Below, one piece after another: positions 1 to 8,246 of a stretch of 64,000 bases of DNA. The notes beneath the pieces were generated by a model. The model did no database searches. It was not told the DNA's origin and saw only the letters and a program-made list of their open reading frames with translations. Source of the stretch: Bradyrhizobium guangxiense (lineage in GTDB: Bacteria; Pseudomonadota; Alphaproteobacteria; Rhizobiales; Xanthobacteraceae). The first letter of the stretch is position 1. Each line of letters opens with the position of its first letter. Position numbers and translations under genes: made by a program. Location of the stretch: assembly GCF_004114915.1 (NCBI RefSeq), contig NZ_CP022219.1, positions 4,122,501-4,186,500 of the forward strand, given 5' to 3'.

Positions 1-71
1 TCTTGGTGGTCGTGCTCGGTTTCCTGGCTGGCGTGACCGAGGCCGCGGCAGACGAACGCCGGCGCCCGGGC

Positions 72-1769
72 TTACGCCGTGCGCACCGTCCGCAGGAATT
101 TTCCGACCTCGTCCTTCAGCCGGTTGCTGTCGGTCGCCAGCATCTTGGCGGTCGAGAGCCCCTCCGAGGAGGCCGAGCCGGTCTCGGCAGCGCCGCGCTG
201 CACGTCGGTGATGTTCGAGGAGACCTGCTGGGTGCCGTGAGCGGCCTGCTGCACGTTGCGCGAGATCTCCTGGGTCGCGGCGCCCTGCTCCTCGACCGCC
301 GCGGCAATGGTCGAGGACACCTCCGACAGCCGCTCGATGGTCACGGAGATGTCGCGGATCGCGTTGACCGATTCTTGCGTCGCGGTCTGGATCCCGGTGA
401 TCTGCTGGCTGATCTCGCCGGTCGCTTTCGCGGTCTGCTCGGCGAGCGTCTTCACCTCGGAGGCAACGACGGCGAAGCCGCGGCCGGCCTCGCCGGCGCG
501 CGCCGCCTCGATCGTGGCGTTGAGCGCCAAGAGGTTGGTCTGGCCGGCAATGGTGTTGATCAGTTCGACGACGTCGCCGATCCGCGTCGCTGCGACCGAG
601 AGCTCGCTGACCCGTTCCGTCGTGGTGCGGGCCTGGGCGACGGCTTCACCCGCCATCCGCGCGGATTCCTGCACCTGTCGGCTGATCTCGTTGACCGACG
701 AGGACAGCTCCTCCGTGGCAGTCGCGACCGATTGCACGTTGCCGGTGGCTTCGCCGGAGGCAACCGCAACGACCGAGGTCAGCTCCTGCGCGCGCTGCGC
801 GGTGGTGGCCAGCGTCGAGGACGACGCTTCGAGCTCGGTGGAAGCGGATCCGACGGTCTCGATGATCTCGGCGACCGCACGTTCGAAACCGTCGGCGAGA
901 TCGATCATGTCCCGGCGACGCTGCTCGGCAGCCTGCTTCTCTGCTTCGAGCTGCGCAGCCTTGAGGCGCTCGACCTCGAGGCCGTTGGTCTTGAACACTT
1001 CGACGGTCTTGGCCATGTCGCCGATCTCGTCGCGCCGGTCCTTCTCGGGCACCTCGGTGCTGAGATCGTTGCGGGCAAGTCCCTCCATGGCGAGCTTGAG
1101 CCGGGCGATCGGCTGCGACATTGCCTTGAGACCGATGAACAGCGCGATCAGGATGCCCAGGACGAGGCCGCCGGCGCTGACGCCGATCACGGTCCAGGTC
1201 GCAGCGTGAGCGTCGCGGTTGATGGCGTCCTTGCGCTTGGCAACCACCTGCGCGGTCTCGGTGGTGAACTTGGCGATGCGCGCCAGGGCCGCGTCGAGCA
1301 ACGGATCGCACTCCTTGTGAGCCCGATCAGCGGCCTTGGCATTCTCTTCGGTGCTGCTGGCCTGCGATCCGGCCTTCAGCACCGGGTCGCACCCTGCGAA
1401 GGCCGCCGTCAGCTGGTCACCGATGCTCTTGATCTGGCTCGCGCGTGACGGATCATCCTGCTCCGCCGCGTCCAGATATTGACGGATCTCGTCGCGATTC
1501 TGGTTCGCAGTCTTCAGGCGAGCGGCATTGCCGGCCTCGGTCGCCTCGGTGAAGATGGCATAGAGCGCGGCATGATAAGTCTCCGTGCGGCGCTGGGCGC
1601 GCGCAAGGCTGAGGGCGGAGGATTGCGCGGCGGCGAGTTCGCCGAAGCCATCGACGGTCGCGGACAGCTCACGCACACCGAAGGTCGCGACGCCGATCAT
1701 CGCACACCCCATCACGGTCACGATCAGCGCGACCTTCCACACGATCTTCAGATTGTTCAAAAAGCTCAT
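72..1769 (-). CDS. Methyl-accepting chemotaxis protein
   Basis: Inner-membrane chemoreceptor of 565 residues that would signal to CheA/CheW. Seen: an N-terminal membrane segment (about residues 9-30), a periplasmic sensor region, a second membrane segment (about 190-213), a HAMP linker (about 214-266) and a long cytoplasmic coiled coil. The coiled coil carries the conserved hairpin tip ([19 protein letters not shown]). The start at 1769 has a purine-rich GGCGGA upstream; an in-frame ATG 11 codons earlier lacks one. The C-terminus ends in TVRTA, with no NWETF-type CheR/CheB docking pentapeptide. The ligand cannot be told from sequence. No flagellar or che genes lie beside it, so it is an orphan receptor. 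Confidence 0.95.
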   Translation of the reverse strand: MSFLNNLKIVWKVALIVTVMGCAMIGVATFGVRELSATVDGFGELAAAQSSALSLARAQRRTETYHAALYAIFTEATEAGNAARLKTANQNRDEIRQYLDAAEQDDPSRASQIKSIGDQLTAAFAGCDPVLKAGSQASSTEENAKAADRAHKECDPLLDAALARIAKFTTETAQVVAKRKDAINRDAHAATWTVIGVSAGGLVLGILIALFIGLKAMSQPIARLKLAMEGLARNDLSTEVPEKDRRDEIGDMAKTVEVFKTNGLEVERLKAAQLEAEKQAAEQRRRDMIDLADGFERAVAEIIETVGSASTELEASSSTLATTAQRAQELTSVVAVASGEATGNVQSVATATEELSSSVNEISRQVQESARMAGEAVAQARTTTERVSELSVAATRIGDVVELINTIAGQTNLLALNATIEAARAGEAGRGFAVVASEVKTLAEQTAKATGEISQQITGIQTATQESVNAIRDISVTIERLSEVSSTIAAAVEEQGAATQEISRNVQQAAHGTQQVSSNITDVQRGAAETGSASSEGLSTAKMLATDSNRLKDEVGKFLRTVRTA

Positions 1770-2017
1770 TTCCGCCGCCCGATGATGGTTCTGCTGACGC
1801 ATATTCCCAGCACCGGCATTGGAACCGGCGGACGTTAAAATTTAATCTCAATGACCCGAGTAGTCTTACGGAAAACTAACCCTTCTGCGCTCCGGCGTAA
1901 GCCTCGCGTAAGCTTCGGCCTGTTTTCACTCAGGAGCGACCCTGATCACCGCTCCGGGAACCGCGGCCCGATGGCAGCCGTTGTCAGCGCATGCGGATCA
2001 GAGAAGAGAACCGAAAC

Positions 2018-2218
2018 ATGTTTCTGCTGGCGACGGTGACGCTGTGCTGCAGCGCCTTGGCCGGCACATTGACGCTGCTTCAGCCAATGCTCGAGCCGGC
2101 TCCGGCAAGGCTGGGCGCAGAGCGATCTGCCATCGATGCTCCCCGGACGCCGGTTCAGACACCGGTCCGGGTGGTCGGCGCGCCGTTCGAGCCCAACGTC
2201 AATCCGCGCGAGCGATAG
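2018..2218 (+). CDS. Small membrane-anchored hypothetical protein
   Basis: A 66-residue protein with one hydrophobic N-terminal segment (FLLATVTLCCSALAGTL) followed by a Pro- and Arg-rich tail. It is either a single-pass membrane protein or a secreted one. I do not recognise a family. The start at 2018 is preceded by an AGAGAA-type purine tract at 2004-2010; an upstream ATG at 1991 is possible but would bury the signal. It stands alone, divergent from the chemoreceptor gene. Confidence 0.5.
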   Translation: MFLLATVTLCCSALAGTLTLLQPMLEPAPARLGAERSAIDAPRTPVQTPVRVVGAPFEPNVNPRER

Positions 2219-2221
2219 CAC

Positions 2222-2386
2222 TCACCTCGGCGATACCTTCGTGCCCTCTTCGGGCCAGCCATGGGCACGGGCCAATTCCTCCACGAACGCGATCACCTCC
2301 GCCCGCTTGTCGGGCGGCAGCGACAGGAAGGCGCGGATGAGCCTCAGCCCCTCCACCTCTTCCGACCGTTCTTTTCCGGCATCCAT
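2222..2386 (-). pseudogene. Small ORF resembling the C-terminal tail of an HTH (XRE) regulator
   Basis: A frame of 54 codons from an ATG at 2386, ending LPPDKRAEVIAFVEELARAHG. The stretch LRLIRAFLSLPPDKR resembles the leucine-rich helix that ends many rhizobial XRE-type regulators, where it follows the DNA-binding domain. No helix-turn-helix is readable upstream in any minus frame, so this may be a remnant or an independent short protein. No clear ribosome binding site precedes the ATG, although AAGGAGG lies farther upstream near 2437-2443. The family resemblance is from memory. Confidence 0.35.
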
Positions 2387-2485
2387 CTGGCTAATGTCGG
2401 GCGATCGGGAAAAATATGCAATCCCTTGCAAACCTCCTTGATTCGTCGCAGCCGCTTTGCTGGAATGAGGTGGCTGAGGTCGATC

Positions 2486-2860
2486 ATGAAATGGATCAGG
2501 GAGCGCGACGCACTGATCGCGCAGACACTGGCCTTCGTCCAATCGGTAACCGGCAGAAAGGATGACGTCCTTCAGCCGGAGAGGACCACGGTTGCGTCGA
2601 TCAGCGCGACCGAGTTTGTCGCGGTCGAGACCGTCACGGTCGAGGCCGAGCTGACGCAAGCTTCCGCGCCGCCTCTGCCCACGCCTCTTCCGCCGCCACG
2701 GGCCGGCGGAGATTTCCGCTCCGAGATGCAGGCCCGCATCGCCAATTTCCGCAAGCATCAGGAGCGGTTCGAGCGCGAGCGCGAGGAATATTGTGCCGCA
2801 ACCCTGACCAAATTGCGCGCCGCCATCCGCGACGCCCCCGGCCCATCGGCCGAAAGGTAA
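2486..2860 (+). CDS. Conserved hypothetical protein with Pro-rich centre and basic coiled C-terminus
   Basis: A 124-residue soluble protein starting MKWIRERDALIAQ. It has a Thr/Val-rich middle, a proline run (PLPTPLPPP, about residues 78-86) and a charged helical C-terminal part (MQARIANFRKHQERFERERE). There is no signal peptide or membrane segment. A GAGGT motif six bases upstream fixes the start at 2486; the same frame is open farther upstream but not protein-like. The function is unknown; I know of similar short proteins in Bradyrhizobium only as hypotheticals. Confidence 0.65.
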   Translation: MKWIRERDALIAQTLAFVQSVTGRKDDVLQPERTTVASISATEFVAVETVTVEAELTQASAPPLPTPLPPPRAGGDFRSEMQARIANFRKHQERFEREREEYCAATLTKLRAAIRDAPGPSAER

Positions 2861-2876
2861 GCCGCCCCCAGAGGGC

Positions 2877-2996
2877 CTAAAGCCAGGACCAGACCAGCCA
2901 AAGATTGGCCGCGCAGGCGCCGAATAGCGCCAGCGTCAGCGGTAGGAGCATGTGCCCGCAGGAGGTCTTGAGGTCGCTCGTCATAGCGGAAAACAT
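2877..2996 (-). CDS. Very small putative membrane protein
   Basis: A 39-codon frame whose C-terminal half is one hydrophobic helix (LLPLTLALFGACAANLWLVW). Such tail-anchored micro-proteins are common in this genus. The frame is open back to 3125 but that extension is not protein-like. No good ribosome binding site is visible and an internal ATG at 2984 is equally possible. It is convergent with the gene ending at 2860. Confidence 0.35.
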   Translation of the reverse strand: MFSAMTSDLKTSCGHMLLPLTLALFGACAANLWLVWSWL

Positions 2997-3157
2997 CCGC
3001 TGATTCCGGCCAAGGAGTCCCAGGGATTCTTTTTTCCCGGATTCAGGACTCGTTAAGGACTCAGGGCTCGGCCCCTCGATCACGGCTCCGTGATCGACGG
3101 TCGACCGGAACCCCTTACCCCGCAAGCTCGTTAATTGCCAATCTTGGAGCGGTAAGA

Positions 3158-3412
3158 ATGCCCTACGCCCTGTTCTGCAACGACGCCCAGATCAGCAAGG
3201 CCTATCCGAGCGAGGCCGACGTCTGGAAGCTGGCCCAGCGGAGTGGTCTCGTCGTCGATGTCATGGCGGACGATGAGCGGCCCGGACCACGCCGGGTGCT
3301 CGACAATGACTACGAGATCGCGCCTTGCCAAGCAGCCCAAGGCGAGGCCCCCGCCAAGAACAAGGCCGAGGCCGACCGCCAGTCCAGGATGGAGCTTGAG
3401 CTGAATTCCTGA
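3158..3412 (+). CDS. Conserved small hypothetical protein
   Basis: An 84-residue soluble protein (MPYALFCNDAQISKAYPSEADVW...) with an alternating N-terminal part that looks folded, and a charged Ala/Glu/Lys-rich tail. GGAGCGG six to eight bases before the ATG supports the start. No membrane segment, signal peptide or known motif is seen. It ends 27 bases before the convergent stop of the next gene. I recognise the type only as a Bradyrhizobium hypothetical. Confidence 0.65.
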   Translation: MPYALFCNDAQISKAYPSEADVWKLAQRSGLVVDVMADDERPGPRRVLDNDYEIAPCQAAQGEAPAKNKAEADRQSRMELELNS

Positions 3413-3439
3413 GGATTGCAGGCGAAAGCCGCAAAGTGG

Positions 3440-3682
3440 TTAGGGCGTGGCGGCCGCAAGCGATGCCTGCTCGCCCGGCATGGGCACACAGGCCTTGCGG
3501 CGGTGCAGCCCGCGGATGGCGCCGGTCACCTTCAGCACCTTGCCCGACGGACAGGAAGCGTCCTTGACGAAAGCCACCTCGTAGGGTGCCAACATCAGAG
3601 GCTCGGATTTGAGGATTGTTTGTGCAGAGCACGGCAGGCAGAGGAAGCACGAAAGCACCCCTGCCGACACCAAGATACGCAT
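3440..3682 (-). CDS. Small secreted hypothetical protein
   Basis: An 80-residue precursor with a typical signal peptide (MRILVSAGVLSCFLCLPCSA, cleavage about residue 20). The mature part is about 60 residues with two cysteines (DASCPSGKV and RKACVPM) that could form a disulfide in the periplasm. The start at 3682 places the signal peptide at the N-terminus; the frame stays open to 3751 but that extension would bury it. Possibly in the DUF6719 group, but I cannot confirm this. Function unknown. Confidence 0.6.
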   Translation of the reverse strand: MRILVSAGVLSCFLCLPCSAQTILKSEPLMLAPYEVAFVKDASCPSGKVLKVTGAIRGLHRRKACVPMPGEQASLAAATP

Positions 3683-3877
3683 GTCCGTCGTCCCACCAGC
3701 CCGGTAATTCTCATATAACGCGTTCCGGAGCGCGAGTTCCGTAAGCGGCAAAAATTATTTTTGCTTTACCCAACTCCCATGACGCGCGTGAGAAGGCGCG
3801 CTCCGGAATGTTTGCTTGCAAATGACGCGCCAGATGGTTCACGCATTGCAAACCCCGGGGCCGATGGGACCGGCCGA

Positions 3878-3909
3878 CAAAAGAAAGGCCGGCGGTGCCT
3901 GCCTTTCTT
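3878..3909 (-). terminator. Intrinsic terminator after the beta-barrel OMP gene
   Basis: Nine-base perfect arms at 3881-3889 and 3901-3909 (AAGAAAGGC with GCCTTTCTT) surround an 11-base loop. On the minus strand the hairpin runs into TTTCTTTTG. It lies about 28 bases past the stop of the outer-membrane protein gene. Confidence 0.7.
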
Positions 3910-3936
3910 TGTCTGAGCGTGGTTGCGGTGGAAGGG

Positions 3937-4644
3937 TCAGTAGCGCGAGGCTGCTGGCCCGCCCCAGCCGAAGCGGTAGTTCACACCGACCTTGACGGTA
4001 TGCTCGTCCTCCCGGCCGCGGACGCCGACGATGTCGGCCGGACCGGAGGTGAAGGTGGTGCTGCCGAAATTGTAGTACTGGTACTCGGCCTTGGCCGACC
4101 AGTTCGGCGCGAACATGTATTCAAGGCCGGCGCCGACGGTGTAGCCATCCTTGTTGTTGCCGGTGGCGGTGAAGGTCTGCGGCACGCCGGCGACATTGAC
4201 GCCCAGGCCGCCATTACGCCAGGCGTAACCGCCCTTGGCGTAGAGCAGCGTCGGACCCCAGGTGTAGCCGATGCGACCGGTCACCGACCCGAGCTGGTCG
4301 GTGTTGGAGGTCACCTGCGTGCCCAGCGGGAACGTGACACCGTTGTTGTTGGTGGGCAGCCAGGAATACTGGGCTTCGATACCCACCACCCAATTCGGTG
4401 CGAACTGGTAGTCGAAGCCGCCCTGCACGCCGCCCAGGAAGCGGGCGTCGCTGGACTGGAAGCTGCTGTCGCCGGCAAACGCGCCGCCGACATGGCCGCC
4501 GATGTAGAAACCGGTCCAATTGTAGATCACCTGCGGCGGCGTATAGGCCGGAGCCTTGGTGTAGGTGCGCGGCTGCATGTCCGCCGCTGCAGCCGGCGCG
4601 GCCAGCGCGAGCAGAGCGGCCGCACCCAGCAAAATCGATTTCAT
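3937..4644 (-). CDS. Outer membrane beta-barrel protein (Omp25/Omp31 type)
   Basis: A 235-residue outer-membrane barrel. Seen: a signal peptide (MKSILLGAAALLALAAPAAA), a linker, then the entry motif NWTGFYIGGHVGGAF, repeated amphipathic strands with Gly-Tyr/Trp turns, and a final strand ending in aromatic plus charged residues (VKVGVNYRFGWG). These are marks of the rhizobial and Brucella Omp25/Omp31-like family, which structures the envelope and can bind host factors. Three ATG codons in a row lie at 4642-4650; 4644 gives the best spacing from AACGGGG. It is monocistronic with its own terminator. Confidence 0.9.
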   Translation of the reverse strand: MKSILLGAAALLALAAPAAAADMQPRTYTKAPAYTPPQVIYNWTGFYIGGHVGGAFAGDSSFQSSDARFLGGVQGGFDYQFAPNWVVGIEAQYSWLPTNNNGVTFPLGTQVTSNTDQLGSVTGRIGYTWGPTLLYAKGGYAWRNGGLGVNVAGVPQTFTATGNNKDGYTVGAGLEYMFAPNWSAKAEYQYYNFGSTTFTSGPADIVGVRGREDEHTVKVGVNYRFGWGGPAASRY

Positions 4645-4931
4645 CATCATCCCCGTTCTTTCATTTACAACACTCAGGAAACAACGTGGCGTGAATTGGG
4701 TTGCTTCGCGGCGGTGCCGGAACGTTGATCGTTCGTTACTGTGACGGGTTGGCAACATCGCGATTTTGTTCCGTCAAGTCGCTCTGGCCCGACCGTTTTT
4801 GTCACCTGCGCAAGGCCTGCCGTAACAATTTGTCGCAACACGAAACCGCCCCGTTCAAAGCTCGCCGAAATGTGATCCGGCCGCTCCGGCAGCCTTCAAT
4901 CTAACAGGCGGCGATGAAGGCGGGCTTTGCC

Positions 4932-5366
4932 TCACCGCGTCATCTTTTCCAGTTCCGGAAAGGGTGCGTAAACCGCACCTGCGCAGAGCTCGCTGGTCCG
5001 GTCGACGACGCGGTCGCCTCGCCCGTTGACGAAGATCACGGCGCGCTCGCGCATGGCCTTGTAGCTGCCGTCGGTCTCGCGCGGGGTGAAGTGCAGACAG
5101 CTCACGTAGAACTGCCGGCCGCCGACCTCGCGCTGAACCGGCTCGGCCATGCTGGCCTCGCGCACGCCGACCGGATTGTTTAGATAGGTGCGCATCAGGG
5201 CCAGCGTATCGCTGCGGAAATTATCGGGAAACGGCTGCGGCCCTCCGGCCTGGGACCCGCCGACGAACGTTGGACGGTCGCCATCGCTGCCGAAACATGC
5301 CGTTAGCGCCAGCGGCAAGGCCATGATCAATGCCAAGCGTGCCGTACGTTTCGCCAATCGTCCCAC
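4932..5366 (-). CDS. Small lipoprotein of unknown function
   Basis: A 144-residue precursor with a basic N-terminus, a hydrophobic segment and the lipobox LALTAC (Cys at about residue 24), so it should be lipid-anchored. The mature part contains NPVGVREASMAEP and a two-strand region around GGRQFYVSCLHFTPRE. The GTG at 5366 is preceded by GGAGA at good spacing, better than the upstream ATG, which would give an over-long leader. No named domain is recognised. The motif set looks conserved among Bradyrhizobium lipoproteins, by recollection only. Confidence 0.75.
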   Translation of the reverse strand: MGRLAKRTARLALIMALPLALTACFGSDGDRPTFVGGSQAGGPQPFPDNFRSDTLALMRTYLNNPVGVREASMAEPVQREVGGRQFYVSCLHFTPRETDGSYKAMRERAVIFVNGRGDRVVDRTSELCAGAVYAPFPELEKMTR

Positions 5367-5576
5367 AGGTCTCGCTCTCCGCTCGATCAGACTCGGAGAC
5401 GTTCTAGCCGCTAGGTTGCGCAAAGGGAATTCGCATCCGCGCGGCCTTTCGACCAACGCACCGTCCCGCCGCCGGCGTCTGCGCTTTCGCGCAAGGCGCC
5501 GAGACAGCGGGCCGGGCCTGAGGTCCTGACGCGGCGGCGGGGCAATGCTTGGAATGCCGCCGCGCAGGATCAGTCG

Positions 5577-5960
5577 TTAGCTGCGCTTCTCGGTGGTTGC
5601 CGGCTTGGTCAGGTCCGGCTGCGCCTTCTGCGACTTCTTGGCCGAAAGATGCTTGTTGTGATGGCGATGCGTGCGTACCGTCTTGTGCTCGTCCGGCGTC
5701 ACGGCCGCGTTGGCATTCATCGCTTTCGACTTGCCATCCACCTTGGCATCCGCCTTGACGTCAGCAGGCTTGGCTTCGGGAGTCTTGGCGTCGGCCTTGA
5801 CGCCGGCGTCCGGTTTCACGGCGGTGGTCGAGGACTTGGTCTGGCTCTGGTCCGCCTTGATCACCGGCGCGGTCGTGGTGGTCTTGCCGGTCTCGGCAGC
5901 GAAAGCCGGAGCTGCGATGACGGAAGCTGCGAGCAAGGCTGCGGAAATGGTCTTCAGCAT
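5577..5960 (-). CDS. Secreted Lys/Ala/Thr-rich protein with a His-rich segment
   Basis: A 127-residue precursor with a clear signal peptide (MLKTISAALLAASVIAAPAFA). The mature chain is low-complexity: Lys-Ala-Asp-Pro-Thr repeats (VKADAK, DVKADAKVDGK), then a basic His cluster RTHRHHNKHLSAKK near residues 96-110. It is probably disordered in the periplasm. The His cluster could bind metal or nucleic acid, but this is inference. AGGAG precedes the ATG at 5960. It is divergent from the TPR gene at 6211 across 250 bases. Confidence 0.75.
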   Translation of the reverse strand: MLKTISAALLAASVIAAPAFAAETGKTTTTAPVIKADQSQTKSSTTAVKPDAGVKADAKTPEAKPADVKADAKVDGKSKAMNANAAVTPDEHKTVRTHRHHNKHLSAKKSQKAQPDLTKPATTEKRS

Positions 5961-6210
5961 GGTGGTCTCCTCTTGAAAGGATCTTGAGGCGGCGCCCTCT
6001 CGCCAACTCTTCGATCGTGGGTGGGAGCCTAGGGGGAGCGCGCTGAACCCAGTCTGAAGCCGATTGCAGGCTTCCGTTCATCTCGATGACAAGTTTGTCA
6101 TCTGGAAGCGGGCGAAGGGATCGTGCGATGCGGGAATGTTTTTGCCGGTCGGGTGTTCCGGTCTTCGGGCAATCGTGTAGGATCGCCACGTTCCATACGG
6201 GAGAATTTAG

Positions 6211-6753
6211 ATGCGCAAACTCTCAATGCTTGTCTTGCCGGGACTGGTCGCCATGTCGCTGGCGGCCGCACCGGTGCTGTCCAGCGCCTATGCTGCCGGC
6301 AGTGACGAGCCCTCGTCGCCGCCGAAGTCGGACTCTTCGTCCAAGAAGGGCAAGAAGAAGAGCTCTTCCGTCAGCGACCCCAAATTCCTCGCCGCCTATC
6401 GCACCGCCTACACTGCGATCTACGACAAGCAGGACTACACCGGTGCGATCGATCAGTTGAAGTCGCTGAAGCGCGACGATGTCGCCGACGTCGCCAATCT
6501 GATCGGCTACTCCTATCGCAAGCTCGGCGACTACCAGTCGTCGAAGGCCTATTACGAGCTCGCGCTGAAGGACGATCCGAACCACGTCCGCACCTGGCAG
6601 TATTACGGCCTCTGGCAGCTCGAGCAGGGCAACCGCGAACAGGCACAGTATCATCTGGGCAAGATCGCCGCGCTCGCCGGCACCGACAGCTCCGAGTATC
6701 GCTCGCTCGCCGCAGCGCTCGACAAGCCGACCGGCGCGACGCTCGTCTACTGA
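6211..6753 (+). CDS. Secreted TPR-repeat protein
   Basis: A 180-residue periplasmic protein. A signal peptide spans about residues 1-29 (ending SSAYAAG), then a Ser/Lys-rich linker (SDSSSKKGKKKSSS), then about three tetratricopeptide units: AAYRTAYTAIYDKQDYTGAI, DVANLIGYSYRKLGDYQSSK and the unit around NHVRTWQYYGLWQLEQG. TPR modules mediate protein contacts, often in envelope assembly. It is followed by a strong hairpin at 6779-6808. It is monocistronic; the partner is unknown. Confidence 0.85.
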   Translation: MRKLSMLVLPGLVAMSLAAAPVLSSAYAAGSDEPSSPPKSDSSSKKGKKKSSSVSDPKFLAAYRTAYTAIYDKQDYTGAIDQLKSLKRDDVADVANLIGYSYRKLGDYQSSKAYYELALKDDPNHVRTWQYYGLWQLEQGNREQAQYHLGKIAALAGTDSSEYRSLAAALDKPTGATLVY

Positions 6754-6778
6754 CGACATCGCAAGTTCGAACGAACTC

Positions 6779-6812
6779 AACGGGCACAACCTTCGAGTTG
6801 TGCCCGTTCCGC
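6779..6812 (+). terminator. Terminator-like hairpin after the TPR gene
   Basis: Perfect 12-base arms (6779-6790 and 6797-6808, AACGGGCACAAC paired with its complement) around a six-base loop, 25 bases after the TPR stop. The following T tract is short (CGCTTTCT), so termination may be partial. Confidence 0.6.
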
Positions 6813-6860
6813 TTTCTCGGCTAGCCTCTCGCACCAATCCCTCCGGCAAATCGGTGTGCA

Positions 6861-8246
6861 ATGGATGAATGGCTGCGATCCGCGATCGACTACATCGGCC
6901 CCTGGATCGAATTCCAACTGACGACAATCCAGCAGCCAGGCGTCATCGTTGCGTTCGCCCATCGCGGCGAGATCGTCGCCGAGCATGCGTTCGGCCTCGC
7001 CAATCTCGACACCGGCGAGAAGCTCACCCCGCGCCACCGCTGCCGGATCGCCTCCCATTCCAAGAGCTTCACCTCGGCCGGCATCATGAAGCTGCGCGAG
7101 CAGCACAAGATCCGGCTCGACGACACGGTCGGCCAATATGTCGGCGGCCTGCATCCGCGCGTCGCCGAGACCACGATCGCACAGGCACTGTCGCACAGCG
7201 CTGGCCTGACCCGCGACGGCGCCGATTCCGGCCAGTTCATCGACCGCCGTCCCTATCTCAACGCGAAGGAGCTGCTGGCAGAATTGAAGCTGCCGACCGC
7301 GATCGAGCCCGGCACCCGCTTCAAATATTCCAATCACGGCTTTGGCCTGCTCGGCCTCGTGATCGAGGCGGTTGCGAAGGAGCCCTACTCGGTCTGGATC
7401 AAGCGCGAAATCATCGAGCCCGCAGGGCTTCGCGAAACCGAGCCGGACGCGCCACTTCGCAAAGGCGCGCCGTTCGCGCGCGGCCATACGCGCAAAGTGC
7501 CGCTGGGCGAGCGTTGCGTGATCCCCGGCGACAATCCCACCAACGCAATGGCAGCAGCCACGGGCTTCGCCGCCAGTGCGGCCGACACCGCCCGCTTCTT
7601 CGCGCAGCTCGCACCCAATGCGAAGCAGAGCCTGCTGTCGGCCGCAAGTCGTCGCGAGATGACGCGCCACCATTGGCGCATCCCGCAGAGCTTCGAGGGC
7701 TATTACGGCTTGGGTATCGGCGCCGGCAAGCTGGACGGTTGGGACTGGTTCGGTCATGGCGGCCACTTCCAGGGCTATATCTCGAGGACCTGCGTCATCC
7801 CGGACTGCGAGCTCGCGATCAGCATCATCAGCAACTCCATCGACGGTGGGGCACCGTTCTGGATGGACGGCGCGCTGCAGATCCTGCGCGTGTTCAAGTC
7901 CCGCGGCGCGGCCGACCGTCGCCTACGCGACTGGACTGGCCGCTGGTGGACGATCTGGGGCGCGACTGACCTCGTCCCCGCGGGCAACCGCGTGCTCGTC
8001 GCCAATCCGCAATTCATCAATCCGTTCATGGATGCCGCCGAGATCGAGGTCACCGGCCGCGACACCGGCAGGCTGGCCTGGGCTGCAGGCTATTCCAGCC
8101 ACGGCGAGCCGGTGCGCCGCATCCGCGACAAGCGCGGCAAGGTCAGCGACATCTGGATCGCAGGCGCCAATGTGAAGCCGGAGCGCGTCGTGGCGAAGGA
8201 AATTGCGCGACGCTATCCACCGCGCAAACGGCGCCCTACTCCCTAA
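6861..8246 (+). CDS. Serine hydrolase, class C beta-lactamase family
   Basis: A 461-residue protein of the beta-lactamase/transpeptidase-like fold. The nucleophile motif SxxK is SHSK at about residues 69-72 (IASHSKSF), the YxN motif is YSN in FKYSNHGFG, and the third motif appears as HGG in WFGHGGHF. The C-terminal 100 residues form a separate small domain. Family members are D-aminopeptidases, esterases or penicillin-binding-like enzymes; the substrate cannot be read here. No signal peptide is seen, so it is likely cytoplasmic. The last 11 bases overlap the convergent peptidase gene. Confidence 0.9.
   Translation: MDEWLRSAIDYIGPWIEFQLTTIQQPGVIVAFAHRGEIVAEHAFGLANLDTGEKLTPRHRCRIASHSKSFTSAGIMKLREQHKIRLDDTVGQYVGGLHPRVAETTIAQALSHSAGLTRDGADSGQFIDRRPYLNAKELLAELKLPTAIEPGTRFKYSNHGFGLLGLVIEAVAKEPYSVWIKREIIEPAGLRETEPDAPLRKGAPFARGHTRKVPLGERCVIPGDNPTNAMAAATGFAASAADTARFFAQLAPNAKQSLLSAASRREMTRHHWRIPQSFEGYYGLGIGAGKLDGWDWFGHGGHFQGYISRTCVIPDCELAISIISNSIDGGAPFWMDGALQILRVFKSRGAADRRLRDWTGRWWTIWGATDLVPAGNRVLVANPQFINPFMDAAEIEVTGRDTGRLAWAAGYSSHGEPVRRIRDKRGKVSDIWIAGANVKPERVVAKEIARRYPPRKRRPTP

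Noticed and set aside
3..1448. A 481-codon plus-strand frame opposite the chemoreceptor
   Set aside because: Mirror of the MCP coding strand, with low-complexity Gly/Arg/Leu content and no motif.
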